A stretch of DNA of 64,000 nt from Ophiostoma sp. CBS 140.51 (Eukaryota; Ascomycota; Sordariomycetes; Ophiostomatales; Ophiostomataceae): NCBI GenBank assembly GCA_029298735.1, contig JANSLP010000011.1:186001-250000 (forward strand), written 5' to 3'. The translations under genes and the position numbers were made by a program. Positions 22,301-34,120 of this stretch are shown piece by piece. Position 1 is the stretch's first letter. Each line of letters opens with the position of its first letter. The notes under the pieces were generated by a model, which worked only from the letters and a program-made list of their open reading frames with translations, was not told the origin of the DNA and searched no databases.

Positions 22301-23013
22301 CTGATGCTCGTCAGACTGGCGTAGTTGCTGAGGCCGTCGAGTCCGCCGCTGCTCAAGGATGTGCTGTGAGGCCGACCAGACAGGCCGCCGAGTGTGCCGG
22401 CACCAACCATCATGCCGCTGCTACCTGGCACTCCTTCACCAGGTGTGGCTGGTGGCTGGCATGGAAGCTGCTGCTGGCTATTCCGCGAGGCCTGCATCTT
22501 GGCGTTGTACTGCTCCTCGAGGCGCTGGACATAGACCGATTCGCGGAGGTAGGAGGGCGTGAAGAAGCCGGTGTTGTTGTTGGGCACGAGACCAGGCATG
22601 TCGTAGGGCGAGGTGCCGCGCAAAAAGGGCTCAAAGGCCCGCGAGAAGGACGGCAGTTGATGGCTTCGTGAACCGAGCAGACGCAGCAGGGCGCTGTCGG
22701 ATGTGTTGATGCCGCCGAACATGGGGTCAGCATCATTGTCGTCGTTGTTGCCGCCGCCGCCAGAAAGGTCGGCACTGCTACTGTTATGGCTGCCGTAGGG
22801 TGGCCGTAAGCTGCTGTGGTTGTTCACGCCGTTGCTGTCGGTGCCGTCGGCATTCGTGGTGTTGAGCAGTTGCTGAAAGGTGGCGCCTGAGCGTCCGTAG
22901 CCACCGGGGCTGCCCGAGTTGGCGGCTGAAGCATAGGAGGAGCGTCGTAGGTTGAAGCCCGGCAGACCGGTGGGCAAGCCCGACGGATCGGGTGTGTAGT
23001 AGTTGTTGGACAT
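19343..23013 (-). CDS. VID30: GID/CTLH E3 ligase scaffold Vid30 (Gid1/RanBPM family): SPRY-LisH-CTLH-CRA
   Basis: Five exons on the minus strand: 23013-21690, 21623-21493, 20402-20362, 20296-20245 and 20182-19343. All introns are GT-AG: 66, 1090, 65 and 62 bp. The spliced product is 795 residues. The N-terminal about 310 residues are Gly/Asn/Ser-rich. The SPRY domain is at about 318-475, with GIYYYEVTIL, SWGYHSDDG and FFTKNGEDLG strands. LisH is at about 503-540 (LVLQFLQHDGYVDTARAF), CTLH follows (about 560-620, with IRRAVLEGDIDRALEL), and CRA is at the C-terminus. This is the Vid30/RanBP9 architecture: a core of the GID/CTLH ubiquitin ligase that degrades gluconeogenic enzymes in yeast. The 66-bp intron is a multiple of three without a stop, so its retention would insert 22 residues into SPRY; family conservation argues for splicing. 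The 1090-bp intron is exceptional and holds a long same-strand ORF (21346-20543). Confidence 0.93.
20543..21346 (-). CDS. 267-codon ORF nested in the large VID30 intron (putative membrane-anchored protein)
   Basis: This lies wholly inside the 1090-bp VID30 intron on the same strand. ATG at 21346, TAG at 20543. Residues about 14-52 are strongly hydrophobic (one or two membrane passes), followed by a basic Arg/Asn cluster (about 57-70) and an NG/AN-rich spacer. An acidic stretch rich in Ser/Asp comes next, then a charged helical segment (DPIEAIFRMLRASR, later LRVLYRYHRRLDELVAQMRS). No domain is recognised. It is either a nested gene, an alternative exon of VID30, or a chance ORF. The long open length in a genome whose other introns are under 130 bp favours real coding. 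Only about 146 bp separate the intron donor from its ATG. Confidence 0.45.
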   Translation of the reverse strand: MDASKARRILPRSHPPYIYICILALYSLFLIPALPYIVVFCILYFVIVSFAAWRFPMAQNGRGNRRRNRRAYNDGRLDGFLEGYLLGYDNDLMNIANGYANGGANRHGDSLANGLANGYGNGEDPNTNDGASEAPSGDSLDSLFNPSPSPGLIVGLASSSSPSAGGDAMSRVGDSSDRGSFDSDDVRLIDDPDRDPIEAIFRMLRASRHSMPDPEAVYIRNLRVLYRYHRRLDELVAQMRSMFRNGYRDEVGLEGPLSFVSPTKLDC

Positions 23014-25444
23014 TGTCGGATGGGAGGGTGGACGCAGACGTCCGACGGAATGTCGTTTGGGGAGGAGGGAAGGTGTATCGTCTCGGTGGTTCGAACGGTT
23101 GTATTGACGCTTTGGTTGATGACGATGCGAGGTCGATTTCAACGATTCAATGGGTCGATGGGTCTGGTTGATGTGAGATGCAAGATGAGAGATGCAGGAA
23201 GAAAGGCTGGCTTCAAAGCTGTTGTATTGTATCGGATGGGGGCAGAGACGGAAAGTGTGGCGTCCAGAGCAGAAGCAGGCAAGTGAATCGATGAAAGCTG
23301 CAAAAAGGCTGGCCCAGAGCGCTGGGTGACAAGGTGTTGGAGTGACAAGGAAGAGGAGCAAGATGCAAGGTCGAAAGAGGAGTCGAGAGACACGCAAATG
23401 GCGGATGGCAAATGCGGAGAGAGCGATGCGTTCGGCTCGTGTGCTCTGTTGCTGGCACTCCGGTTCGGCTGGGCCTAGGCGGTCGGTCGGTCGGCCAGTC
23501 GCTGGTGCTGTGAATGTACTGTTCGCTCTGGGGTTGAGGTTATCGTATGCTCCGTTGCGTAGTTGGGTTCCTGTCGATGCGTTGAATGTTGGATGTTGGT
23601 GGAAGAGAGGCCGTTGAGATCTCCGCTCCGAGGATAGGCGTTAGAGATAAGGGACAAGGCACCAGACGCCTGTTGGGAGCTGTCAATCGTGCGGTGTAGT
23701 AAGCGCAGCGGTGTTGGGGGCGTGGGAGGGGATCGCCAGGTGTGACGATGGAGGAAGAATCTTCAGGGGAAGAAGATGTTGAGAACAAAAAGGAGGAAAG
23801 GTCCGACTTCCTTTTCGATGGCGGTTCGTGCGTGCCGTCCGTTGTGCTTGGACACTGTCGATGGGAGGAAGGAGTGATGGGGCAGGTGTGCAGGCGCAGG
23901 TGCAAGTGTGAAGGTGCAGGTGGCGGGAGCGGTCGAGGTTGGAAAGGGCGAATGGTGCGTAATAGCGGGTTAGCTCGTAGCGGAGGTGGTCGCGTAGTGC
24001 ATTTTACGGAGGAGTAGCGCTGCAGCTGGGGGGCAGCTAGAAGGAGCGACGAATCACGGGATGGTGTGCAGACGGTTCCAGACACTCGAGCCGGCAGGAG
24101 CAAGAGACTTGAGCAAACTCGAAGAGAGTTGCGTAGTTGTTGACAAAAATGGAAGGAACGACAATAGCTACGTTTTGGAAGCTCTTTAGGAAAGAATAAC
24201 CAACACTTCTAGCTCTTTCCCATCTCAGGTCTACACATACAAAGTGCAGTGCCGTCACCGGTCCGAGCACGAGGCATGAGACAGTAGATGATATTACCAT
24301 CGTACAATGACGGAGAGCGCTGGAACGGACCGCCTGTAGACATCAATGGTGCATTATCAGGCTCTGGATCGCAGTAATACCAGCTGCTCGGGCTGGGGTC
24401 GCTGACGGAATCGTTGAGGTGATTGCACTCATTCATTGGCAGTGGACGCTTCGCGCCGTTTAGCGGGTACTTGCTGGGCGAGGATATTTGCTAGGCAGAG
24501 CTTGTACCTCTGGATCAACGACCAGCAACCACCAAGGAGAAGGCGCATCCACATGAAAGTGGGTCCCTCCACCACTTGCAAGCAGATGGGCTTGGGGGGG
24601 CATTTTGGAGCTACACCAGGCCTGGGCTGGCCTTGCAGGAAGAGGTCACTGGACCATCGGATCTCAGGAGGGGGAGAATGGGAGAAGCGGGCACAGCATG
24701 GTACAGTTGGGAGGTAAATTGGATACAATCTGGACACGATACAATCTGACTACGGTGCTGCGATTTTGTGTAAAGTGATGTGGAAGCTGTTTGAGCGAAA
24801 AGAGCGCTCGACATCGCGAAAACGATCCATGCGATACGTGACTGTTACATCGAATGAAGAGTCATCGTAGAGTCAGAGTTACTGGAGATAATCATGACTG
24901 TAATGAAAAGACGATGGACGATGATAGCATATAGGGGGATACTGTGTAAAGTGAAATCATAAACTTTTGATTATTTAGCATCTGCTTTTTTAGGGTATGA
25001 GACCTTTTCTCTCTCCCTATCATCCTTTCCTTACCCGAGTCTAGCTCCGGCAATCACTGAAATAAGAGACAAACACAAGCATATGAAAAGAAAAGGTACG
25101 ACTGGAAAAGAAATGCTTGCTTCATAAAGACAAAACGCAGGCCTGATGGCCCTATTCCCAACTCCTCTCTCCCGATAATCCATTTTGACCAAATACCGCG
25201 TCAAATTCTAAGCAAACAAGAAGACAGGATAAAATAATGAACGGAAAGGCGAAAATGTGCCTGGTAGAAACCTCGGAACGCCAGAAAGCAGACCGTGAAA
25301 GAGATACAGACCGCAGCCATAACTAATGTACATGCCCATAAGAAAAGATAATCGACCTTAGAACCGCTAGAACGAGACAAAAAGAGACCAAGAAAAGGCA
25401 AGAATAAAAATAAAAAGAAAAGTAAGGTAGGACGAGGAGCAACC
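23014..25444. other. Intergenic: VID30 leader/promoter and IES4 3' region
   Basis: 2.4 kb without a supportable gene. Upstream of VID30 the minus strand is C/T-rich (23030-23500), as in a long leader. The short ORFs between 23.5 and 24.8 kb have no domain content. Confidence 0.5.
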
Positions 25445-26555
25445 TCATGCAGCGGCGGCAACGGGAGTCGCAGCCTCGGTGGCTGGCTCGACAGAGGGAC
25501 TGGGGACAGCGCTGGCGCCGGCCATCTCAACGTCGCTGGAGGTGGCCGTGGCCGTAACATCACCGTTGGTGGCGCCGTTGGTGTGGCCGTTGGCCTTGGT
25601 GTCCTCCTGGCCCTTCTTGTCAGTTCCGTTGGTCTCCTTGCTGTTGCCGCCGCCGTTCTCCTTATTGCTGCCGTCGGCAGACGCCGTGGCAGAGGTTGTC
25701 TCGCCGCCGCCCTCGGTGTCGGTGTTAGCAGACGTCTTGGGCGGGGCGCGCCAGCGGGGAATGCTCCACTGGACACCGGTGAAACTTTTGAGCTGGAAGC
25801 TGCCCTTGGCCCATTTGCGGCAGGGCTTGCCAGAGCGGTCGAGGGCGCGCAGGCCGGCGTTGATAGCGCCCATACTGGCCTTGGGACCAAGCTTGTGTGC
25901 ACCGGCGGCCGATGCCTTAATTTCAACGCCGTCGTCACTGTATCGTTAGCATGCGTAGCAGGAGGGGAGGGTATGATGAAAGAACAGGGACTTACAGCTT
26001 GGCCTTCTTCTTCGGACCGGGTTTGCTGCGGACGCGCACGGGCGGCTGGGGCGTGTCGCCGTTGGCGCTGCCAGGTCCACTAGCCGTACCGTCAATACCA
26101 GCAGCGGCAGCCGTGCGCTTCAGGCTGCCCTTTTTCTTGTTGGCGGCACTGCTGTCATCCTCGACAGTCGCAGTCGCGGTCGTGGCCGCAGCCGTTCCAT
26201 TGGGTGGTGCCATGGTCGAAGAGGCAGGTGTATCGGCAGCAGCGGCGTGGCCCTTGGGGGTAGCGGGAGTCGACTCGGACGCGTTGTCGTCTTTATCAAT
26301 GGCGGCGGTCGTCTTGTTTTCCGGGGCGTCCTCGTCCTTGGTGGGAGGGGGCGTCGACGGAGCGGGAGTGAGGGCGTCGCCGTCAGAGTCTGCGTCTGCG
26401 TTGTTCGAGTTTGCGTTCGAGTTCGCGTTCGAAACAGGGCTCTTGTAGCTGTCGGGGAAGATAGCACGCAGCTTGTCGGGAGACACAGTCAAGGTGACGA
26501 TGCCAGGGGCGTTCTTATCCAGCTTCTCTGACCTCCGGCGGTCTTTCGATGACAT
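25445..26555 (-). CDS. IES4: INO80 chromatin-remodelling complex subunit Ies4
   Basis: Two exons, 26555-25996 and 25937-25445, with a 58-bp intron (GTAAGT...ATACAG); 350 residues. The family signature lies across the splice and in exon 2: KKKAKL/DDGVEIKAS, then about 220-248 RSGKPCRKW, FQLKSFTGVQW and PRW, typical of fungal INO80 Ies4. The N-terminal IVTLTVSPDKLRAIFP segment (about 18-33) is the other conserved block. Between them is an Ala/Thr/Asp-rich linker, and the C-terminus is an acidic, Thr/Ala-rich tail. In yeast, Ies4 is a checkpoint-kinase phosphorylation target within INO80. A nuclear location fits the KKK-rich stretches. Confidence 0.88.
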
Positions 26556-29130
26556 AATGTGATGGGAGTGTGGGAGGAAGAATCTATTGTCGAGAGAGTT
26601 GAGGTAAAGAAATCGACACAAAGGGAGAGTCGAGCAATTTATTTGGATCGGCGGTGCGATAAAAGAAGAAAGTCTGTCGCCGTGATGTCGACGCTGACTA
26701 TTGACAGTCTGTGCCTGTCGCGTTATGTTCGTCTTTGGTCTTGTCAAGACGAAAAGACAAAAGTGACACACACGGTGCAGAGAAGAGTGTCGGGCTTCAA
26801 GTCGCAAGAAACTCGTGTGGGTTGGAGACAAAAAGGCTCTGGCACGAGAGCCAAAGACGGCCCCAACGAGAATTCGCTTAGTCTTTCTCGTGGATGATCT
26901 GGCAGCCTCCCAATCCGTTTAATCGGTGGGCTGGGCGGTGAAGTTCGCGAGATGGGCGCGACAGCAGTCGTTATAGGCGACAGGGACAATCATAGGGCGT
27001 CGCGGTGATAGTTACGGTATGTCGATGGCGGTGGTGATGTTTTCTTGATGTTTTTGGCGATGATCAAGATCGTGCCGACGGGGGAAGGGGGAATGAAGGA
27101 GTTTTTATTGTGGCGTGAAAAGACATCCTTGGGGGAAAAGAGGGTTTGGGTTTTGGGGCCATTCTCGCAATAGGAGCGGCCGGAGCGTGGACAGCTAAAA
27201 AAGGAGGGCGCATTTTTGATGGGTTTTTTCTCTCGCCTTGTGTTCGCGCCGCAAAAAGCTGAATGAGGTTTCCAGGCGAGCCCGGAACGGGAACTGTGTA
27301 AGTTACGTGGTGGTTTGGCCCATGGCAGCAAGTGTTTTAGTCTGGAGACTGGGGCCGTGTTTTTATTTTTATTTTTGCTATTTTATTTAATTCAGCCGCC
27401 AATAATTTTCGCCAGAAGGCTCAGTTTTTGGCCTGAGGCAAGTACGTGACCCGTAAAATGAGAGTCATCAACCAATAAGAGTGCCTAAATTTACACCCAA
27501 TACAGACTAGCGCACATGTTCTGGCTGTCAGGGGTACACAGTGTCGGGCATGTGCGAGGCACGGCAGCTGCGACGGCGTTTTGGTGATGATGTGCTGCCC
27601 TTGTTCAGTCGCTCTTTCCCTGAGATTTCCCTTTCCCCTCGCCCCATTTCGTGTTTTTTACCGCCTGGGTTCTGCGTTTTCTCCCTGCTTCTGTCGGGAT
27701 TACGGAGCAACGCCTGGCAGTCAAGGAAAGAGCGAAAGACAGTCAGGCAGGACACAGCACAGCCTGCCACGGTCACCATTCATCACCCAATTTCCACTTG
27801 TAATCGCAGACACCATCCGTCTCGTCAACTCCGGCTGACGCCAGGATGCAGTGGATAGGCAGATGTGCGAAAGAGTCTAGGATGTGCGCAAAGCTGTGAG
27901 GTGAGACGCATCTCACAGAGTGTACAAGATGTCAAGGCATGACAGTCGCTCCTGCTGTACGGAGGGACAAAAGATCAAGGAAAGAGCGATCGTATGATGG
28001 AAGGGACGAGCATGTAGGTATTCTTGCATCGGCGGAAAGAACAACTGGGCAAATCGACCTAAATCGCAGAGAAGAAGGAACGAGAGAATTGAACGAAAGG
28101 GGCCAGTTTGTTGGACTGGCGGTGTCATTCCAGTCCACACAGTGCCCACGGTCTGGCCTGGCCTTTGCTCATCGCGCTTTCTTTCACCTTTTCTACTTTT
28201 TTCGCGATATCCGCTTCCATCCGATAAATCGGTTGGAAAGATAGCCCTAACGAGGGCAATTGCCAATTATTTGGGGGCGACGTATTCTCCTCCCTTGCAG
28301 TGAGTGTCTCGCACCTTCCCCTACGCTTTTCCCATGCACCAAATCTCCAGTCCGCAAATTGGCAACAGCGACCGCACGCCGTAGATGGGAAAGAGCGAAG
28401 AGAGAAAGAGGAGATGACAGGAACTAGGAAGGAGCTGAGGAGCGTCACACGGCCACAGTCCCCATTCTGAACTCGGTGGAGCTCCATAACTGCCCAAAAT
28501 ATTGTATCTCTCTCAACATTGGACGAGGCGAGATGATAATCCCAATCTTTCGAATTTTTATATAATTTGCATCAGATGAAAAGACTTATGACGACAACAC
28601 GGGACGGAAGCAAGTGCGCGCAATCTAAGGCTCCTCCAAGATGCTGGGTATGTCACTTGAGGCGGGCGACAGTCTTGAAATTGGCGAACAACACCGTCAG
28701 ATTACCGAACAAAATCAGACAAAAGAGCACGAAGGAAGAAATGAAAACTGTAAAAATGATAAATCTTAAAAAACATGCGGCCGGGCCGTCCGGGGCGTTA
28801 GTCGTCGTCACGGAGCTCCAACCGCCGTCATCCCGTCCTATGGAAATCCACGTGATATACCACGTGCTAGTAATAAATGATTATGTAAACAACAGCCCTG
28901 CACTGCTCCGACACCAATTCCTTCCTAATTGGGTTTACATCGAAGCTTCCTTCCCCGTACAACTACATCTTTACAACGCATCGAATTATATCAACAAACT
29001 TTGTCTACACATACAAAAAGGCTCGTTATTTTCTTCTTTTTTTTCGACTGCTATATCAACACTTCTATAAAAGTTTCATCAGAAACCTGTCCTTCCTTTC
29101 TTTCTCATTCCCGTTAGTAATGTCTTCACC
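26556..29130. other. Intergenic: IES4 promoter to Fic pseudogene; boundary of the accessory region
   Basis: 2.6 kb with no supportable gene. Sequence becomes AT-rich around 28500-28760. Paired CACGTG sites are at 28849-28866. Confidence 0.5.
28849..28866. promoter_or_regulatory. Two CACGTG E-boxes, 12 bp apart
   Basis: CACGTG at 28849-28854 and again at 28861-28866, separated by six bases, about 265-280 bp upstream of the Fic-gene ATG. Palindromic CACGTG is a bHLH-type site; spacing near one helical turn would put both on one DNA face. Function inferred only. Confidence 0.35.
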
Positions 29131-30125
29131 ATGGCCTCAAGTCTACCCCAGAACACTGGCATCGACCGCCATGCCAAAAAGATCGACAAGACAAACGAGA
29201 AAGGGATGAAAGATATGATCTCGAAGCATCCCATATTCACGTCGAGTGCTACCGCAAAAGCCATTCGCGTAGACCATTTCGACATCATGACGGCCTTCCA
29301 AGTGCGGCACTATCACCATGAGCGACGTCTACCGTGTCCAGGCAAAAGAAGCGAAAGAACAGGACCTGGACCTAACAAAGCTGTGTTCTAAGGTCAGCCG
29401 TTTCTTGGCAACGATCGAAAGTGCGCTGTCCAACGCTTCGTCCAAAGCATCCACATCCGACACAATCGCAAGACAACCTCAAAATGCGATAGACCGCGTG
29501 GTGTATGGAGGCAACCTGATTGAAAAGGTCAGACTTGGCCAAGACGACACACTCAAGATTTGTCGTCGAATCTTTGTCAGATATCCCATTCAGAGAGTCC
29601 CTGGTCAAAGATGCATACCGCGTGTTGTGTGAGGGCACACCAATTTTGGCCGAGGAGGGCACAGACAATATCGAGACGCCCTGGGAGACGTACGCAGGGA
29701 AATATCGGACGGTCCACGTTGGTGCCGGCTCGACAATGTTTACACCTCCGCAATTCGTGGAAAGGCAGATGCGTGAGCTCATTCATGGACTTAACACGGA
29801 GCTAGAAGAGGCCCTCGCCCATGGAACGCTCGATCCGTTTGCTTTTGCCGTGAAATACTCGATGAAGTTTGTGCAGATCCATCCATTTCAGGACGGCAAT
29901 GGTCATGTCTGTTGAATGATTCTCAACGCCATCCTTTGCAAGTTTGCGGGCATCGTCGTCCCAATCGAAGAGACGAAAGAGGACCGCGGTGAATGCATCC
30001 GCATCAAGCGGACAGCAAGCGAGGATGCCGCCGACCATGGCGAGTACGCCACATTTGTTCTCGCCAAGTCCGAGTCTCGTCTCCGGGCCATCAAGAAGAA
30101 ACTGGCAGTTTCGGCAAAGCAGTGA
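29131..30125 (+). pseudogene. Degenerate Fic (Fido) domain gene
   Basis: Coding remnants run through three frames. The first is from the ATG at 29131 (about 60 residues). The second is 29318-about 29560 (SDVYRVQAKE..., NLIEKVRLGQDD). The third is from about 29560 to 30125 (ETPWETYAGKYRTVHVG, MKFVQIHPFQDGNG, MILNAILCKFAG). The last frame holds the Fic active-site motif HPFxxGNG, but the next conserved residues are lost: the first motif Arg is His, and the second is a TGA stop at 29913-29915, after which the same frame continues to 30123. Fic enzymes transfer AMP or other phosphate groups to protein hydroxyls. With two frame changes, an internal stop and a lost active-site Arg, this copy should be inactive. 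The order of remnants is collinear, so it is one decayed gene. Confidence 0.8.
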
Positions 30126-31014
30126 GCAAGGTGAATATCAGATTGCCAGACAATTAAATATGCTCACAGCAATTCGAGACGAAAATGCAGTACAACGGAA
30201 TTTGGCGTTGGGTGTGTAGGAAACGATGACTTGTGTCGCGCATTTTCATTTTCATGTTCATTTTCACTTTTACTTTTCATTTTCACTTTTACTTTTTATT
30301 TTACTTTTATTTTTTTCTAAACTCCATTACATTATCTTTGATCTGGTTTTATCTTCTGTATTTCATCTCAAGTTTGACAGTATTTCTACGGTGATTGTCG
30401 ATATTGTTTGTTTACTTCCTTCGCTAACATTGGATCAATTACAGCACCAGAACAGCTCAGACTTACTTCGGAGCCGACCCCTCTTTCGTCCTTCGTCCTG
30501 TCTGTCGTCTGTATTCCCTGGAAGAATGAAGAGACGGTGGAAAACAGCGATGGACGTTGGGTCTTTTGAGCGACATTAGCGCGCACGCCATCGCCGGACA
30601 GGCTGATGAGACGATGCAATGGGGACGAAAGAGGGACCAAAGAAGAGAGAAAAGGGCGAGACGAGGGACGAAAAGCGAGAAAACGACCGCACAAAACCTC
30701 TCACAGGGTTGCAATTTAGTAGTCGACGGCACACGAAGAGTTCTAAACCGCCCTGGCTCGTTCTGGTTCTTTTGTTTTAACCCTGCCTGCCCCCAAGCCA
30801 CCCGGTTGTCGTAAGATGCAACGACAACCACCGCTTGTCCGCCGCTGACAACTCGTTTAGTGCATCGCCGACGACACCACTCTATTTTCGGCTTCCTTTT
30901 TGTGTGTTTTAACAAAACCAGCGTGCTCTCGGCCGAGACATAACAGTGTACCGATTATTCTCTTCTGAGATTGATTGACTGTTCAGTCACCAACAGCATC
31001 GTCAACCGGCAACA
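30126..31014. other. Intergenic upstream of the Zn2Cys6 regulator
   Basis: Starts with an imperfect TTTTCA/CTTTTA-type pyrimidine repeat (30241-30316); the rest is unremarkable. Presumably the regulator's promoter and leader. Confidence 0.5.
30241..30316 (+). repeat. Imperfect pyrimidine-rich repeat (CATTTT/ACTTTT units)
   Basis: About a dozen degenerate 6-bp units of T-rich sequence in a row just 3' of the Fic remnant. Confidence 0.6.
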
Positions 31015-34000
31015 ATGACCCGGAATGCAGGAGGTAAGGAAAGAAGCGGTGTTGTATTTACTTCAGTTCTTGGCTCTTCGACCTGACAACTAACATTTGA
31101 CAGCCGGCCTGCCCATCACTGTCTTCGATATCAACCATGTACAAGTCGACCCTACGACGTTCAACAAGAAGAGGAAGAGGACGAACACGGCCTGTGTGCG
31201 CTGCCATGAGCGCAAGATTAAGTGCGATGCGGGTAGGTTGAGCCGGCGATCTGGTGATATTGACGACGGCGAAGGCATCTTGACTGACCAACAGGCTCAC
31301 TACCAAGCAACACACCATGTAGGGTATGTTAATTCTCTTCTCTTTTATAATATTTACCCACAAACTGACTCAGCCAGAATTGCGTATCGGCTAGCGCATC
31401 GTGCGTGTAAGTGAGAAGTCGACCAGGCACTCTGTCACTGATATCATAAAAACTTCCTCTGACCCAACAGAATGCACGTTGATGGTCGAACACGAGCCGG
31501 TCCTATTCAAGCTATCTTGGACAATGGCAGCAACAACAGCGACAATACACGCGACGGCAATGACAATGACGACGACAACGAGGACGATGGCGGTGGCGGC
31601 CGCGGTGGAGGAAGCAGCACCAACGATACCTCCGAAACGACACAATCTGTCTCCCAATCCGCCTCGCATTCCGCTTCACAGGTTGCATCCCATGCCTCCC
31701 ACTCGACGCAAGGTCTCCCCTCACCGTCTCGCTCACTACCGCCACCATCAGCCTCCGCATCGGCGATTCTGCTTCCACGACTGCCAAGTCCGGCGCCACG
31801 AGCACCAGCGGACGTGTCCGTACAGCGGTTTGAGGCGTATGTCGAAGACAATCTCGGCACGTATGCACCCTCATTTCGGTCATCGAGGGGTGGTGGTGGA
31901 GGAAGCTACGACATGAACATGAACGCAAGCGGCCCATCCGAATCGGGTAACAACAATACGTCGGCTTCCGATGCTGCACTTGCCGCGGCGGTCCTATCGT
32001 CCTTCACACCAAGTGCCACCACACACGACAGCCACAGCAACAGCAACAACGATCCTTTCCTAGGAGCAGACGCCAGCTCCGTTTCCAACACCAACCCCAA
32101 CGGCGGTGGCAGCAACCACAGCGTCGACAGCACGGCGTACACAGACCGCAACTACCGGAGTGGTTACGCAAGCAACAACAACTACAACAACCAACATACG
32201 CCAGCATCCTACACCGCTATAGCGACAGGGTCTGGAACTGGTGGTGGTGGTGGTTCTGGTGGAGAACGCGTTGAAGTCGAGATGGGCACACGGGCCACAC
32301 TAGACTGGGAGCGCGAGGTGACAGACCTGGACGCTGCCGATGTTGACTATCTGCGAGCCAAGGGTGCCTTTGACCTGCCATCGGCCGATCTGCAGGCCGA
32401 TCTGATTGACGCTTTTTTCAGCGACGTCCACCCGACATCACCGGTCGTCAACCGTTGGGCATTCCTGGCCGACTTTCGTGCCGGCCGCCGACAGAGTCGA
32501 CTGTTGCTCTTTGCCATCTTCACAGCAGCTGCCCGCGCCTGCCGCAACCCGGCACTGCTAGATGCCCGCGGAACCAACCACGCAAGTGCCTGGAGGTTCT
32601 ACCGGGCAACCAAGGCGCTGCTTGATACGGGATACGAACGCAGTCGGCTGGTCGTGGTGCAAGCCTTGCTGTTAATCACATGGTGGTGGGACAAGAAGGA
32701 CGATGGCGGGCGCAACATGCGAAGCTGTGCTGTGGATGCCATCAACACGGCCCAGAGCATTGGGATGCATCGTTGGGACCAGTACCCGAGGCAGAGGGAT
32801 GCATCCAAGGCCAACGTCGAACTCGGTCTGTGGAAACGCATATGGTGGTCATGTGTCAACCGTGATGTCGGCGTTGCCGTGGCTCATGGTCTACCATGCA
32901 TGCTGTCACTCGATGACTCGGATGTGCACCCATTGACACCGCACGACTTCAATGAAGACCCGACCGGTGCAGCAGGTGGGCAGTGGGCAAGCTACAGTGA
33001 GGCCGAAGTGTTGTTTATGATTGAGCAGACACGCGTTGCAGAGGCACTGAGGCATATTCACAACCAATACTTTGTGCAACAGAAGCTGCAATTGCGGTTG
33101 ACGGGGTCGATTGCAGCACGAGAGGAGCAGCTCGGTAGCTCGTTTTCACGACGTTCAACCCATCACTACGGAAGTCATGCCGGCCATGGAACGACAGGAG
33201 ATGCACACGGTGTCCCTACTTCCTCCATGCCTGGCCCAGTTGGTCTCCGTCCGGACAATTACAACGACGCCGGTTTGCGTCTATGCCGGGAGTGGTTGGC
33301 CAACGTGCCCGCTGCAGTGCAATACGACGTTGACGATGTCCAAGGTCACCGCTTCTGGCCAGCCTTTCTACACATTCTCTACTAGTAGGTAAAGTTCTCC
33401 CTCTATTAATTGTTTTTCATACTGACGACGTATAGCTCCAACATTATGCTACGATTCCGCGAGGTATCGGTGTCACGACCACAGACACCCCGGGCCATTG
33501 CCGAGCACCAGTATGGCAAGGCCCGTGGCATCGCCGCTGCTACTATGGTCAGCAAGATTATCCGCAACATGCGTGCTCATGGACACTTGCTGCGGTGCAC
33601 TGGCCAGTTGACCAACTCGCTCTTCAACTGCCTGTTGTTCTTCCTCATCGAAGGCCACCTGGCTGGCGCATCTAATAACACCGCCGTTCGCGACGACGCT
33701 CGCCGCAAATACACGCTGTGTCTCAACCAGCTCTACGAATTCAGCCAGCTTTGGATCAGTGCATCACTTGTACACCGTTTGTTTGAGGCACTGCAGGCCA
33801 GTCTTTTCCAGCCGGGCGGTCCAAAGACGGGGACTACACCTGCGGCCTCTTCATCGTCCTCCATTTTCGAGTCCGGTCACGAACTGTTTCCTGGATTCCG
33901 CACATCCAGCGACATTACACAGTCATACATGCGCCAGCTAGTCGAGACGGAGTTTTACTATGCAGACGCACTGCCCAACACTGAGGTGGTTCTGGGGAAC

Positions 34001-34120
34001 ACTGCTGACAGTGCTTCACTAAGTGCATGGACCTTACCCTCGCCCGAGGATGTGTGGTCAGGTCTGGACCAGCCGCTGTTTGGTGGTCTTCCAGCGACAC
34101 TAGACGTGGATACATGGTAA
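31015..34120 (+). CDS. Zn2Cys6 (Gal4-type) transcription factor with fungal-specific TF domain
   Basis: Six exons: 31015-31033, 31104-31232, 31295-31323, 31378-31406, 31471-33384 and 33436-34120, separated by GT-AG introns of 51-70 bp; 934 residues. Phases agree throughout. The binuclear cluster is C37-x2-C40-x6-C47-x10-C58-x2-C61-x5-C67, preceded by a KKRKR basic stretch and spread over exons 2-4. A long Asn/Ser/Gly/His-rich linker (about 80-340) follows. The fungal_trans domain starts near 360 (FFSDVHPTSPVVNRWAF) and includes the usual RIWWSCVNRDV-like segment. Members bind CGG half-sites as dimers. Placed at the head of eight catabolic-type enzyme and transporter genes, it is the likely cluster regulator (inference). 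The last zinc loop (x5) is one shorter than the common x6-8. Confidence 0.92.

Noticed and set aside
23080..23100. GGTTCGAAC, a possible tRNA T-arm
   Set aside because: No matching stems or D arm nearby; only the 44283 locus folds as a tRNA.
23014..23397. Upstream extension of the VID30 frame
   Set aside because: No family-like residues before the ATG at 23013; the sequence is a pyrimidine-rich leader.
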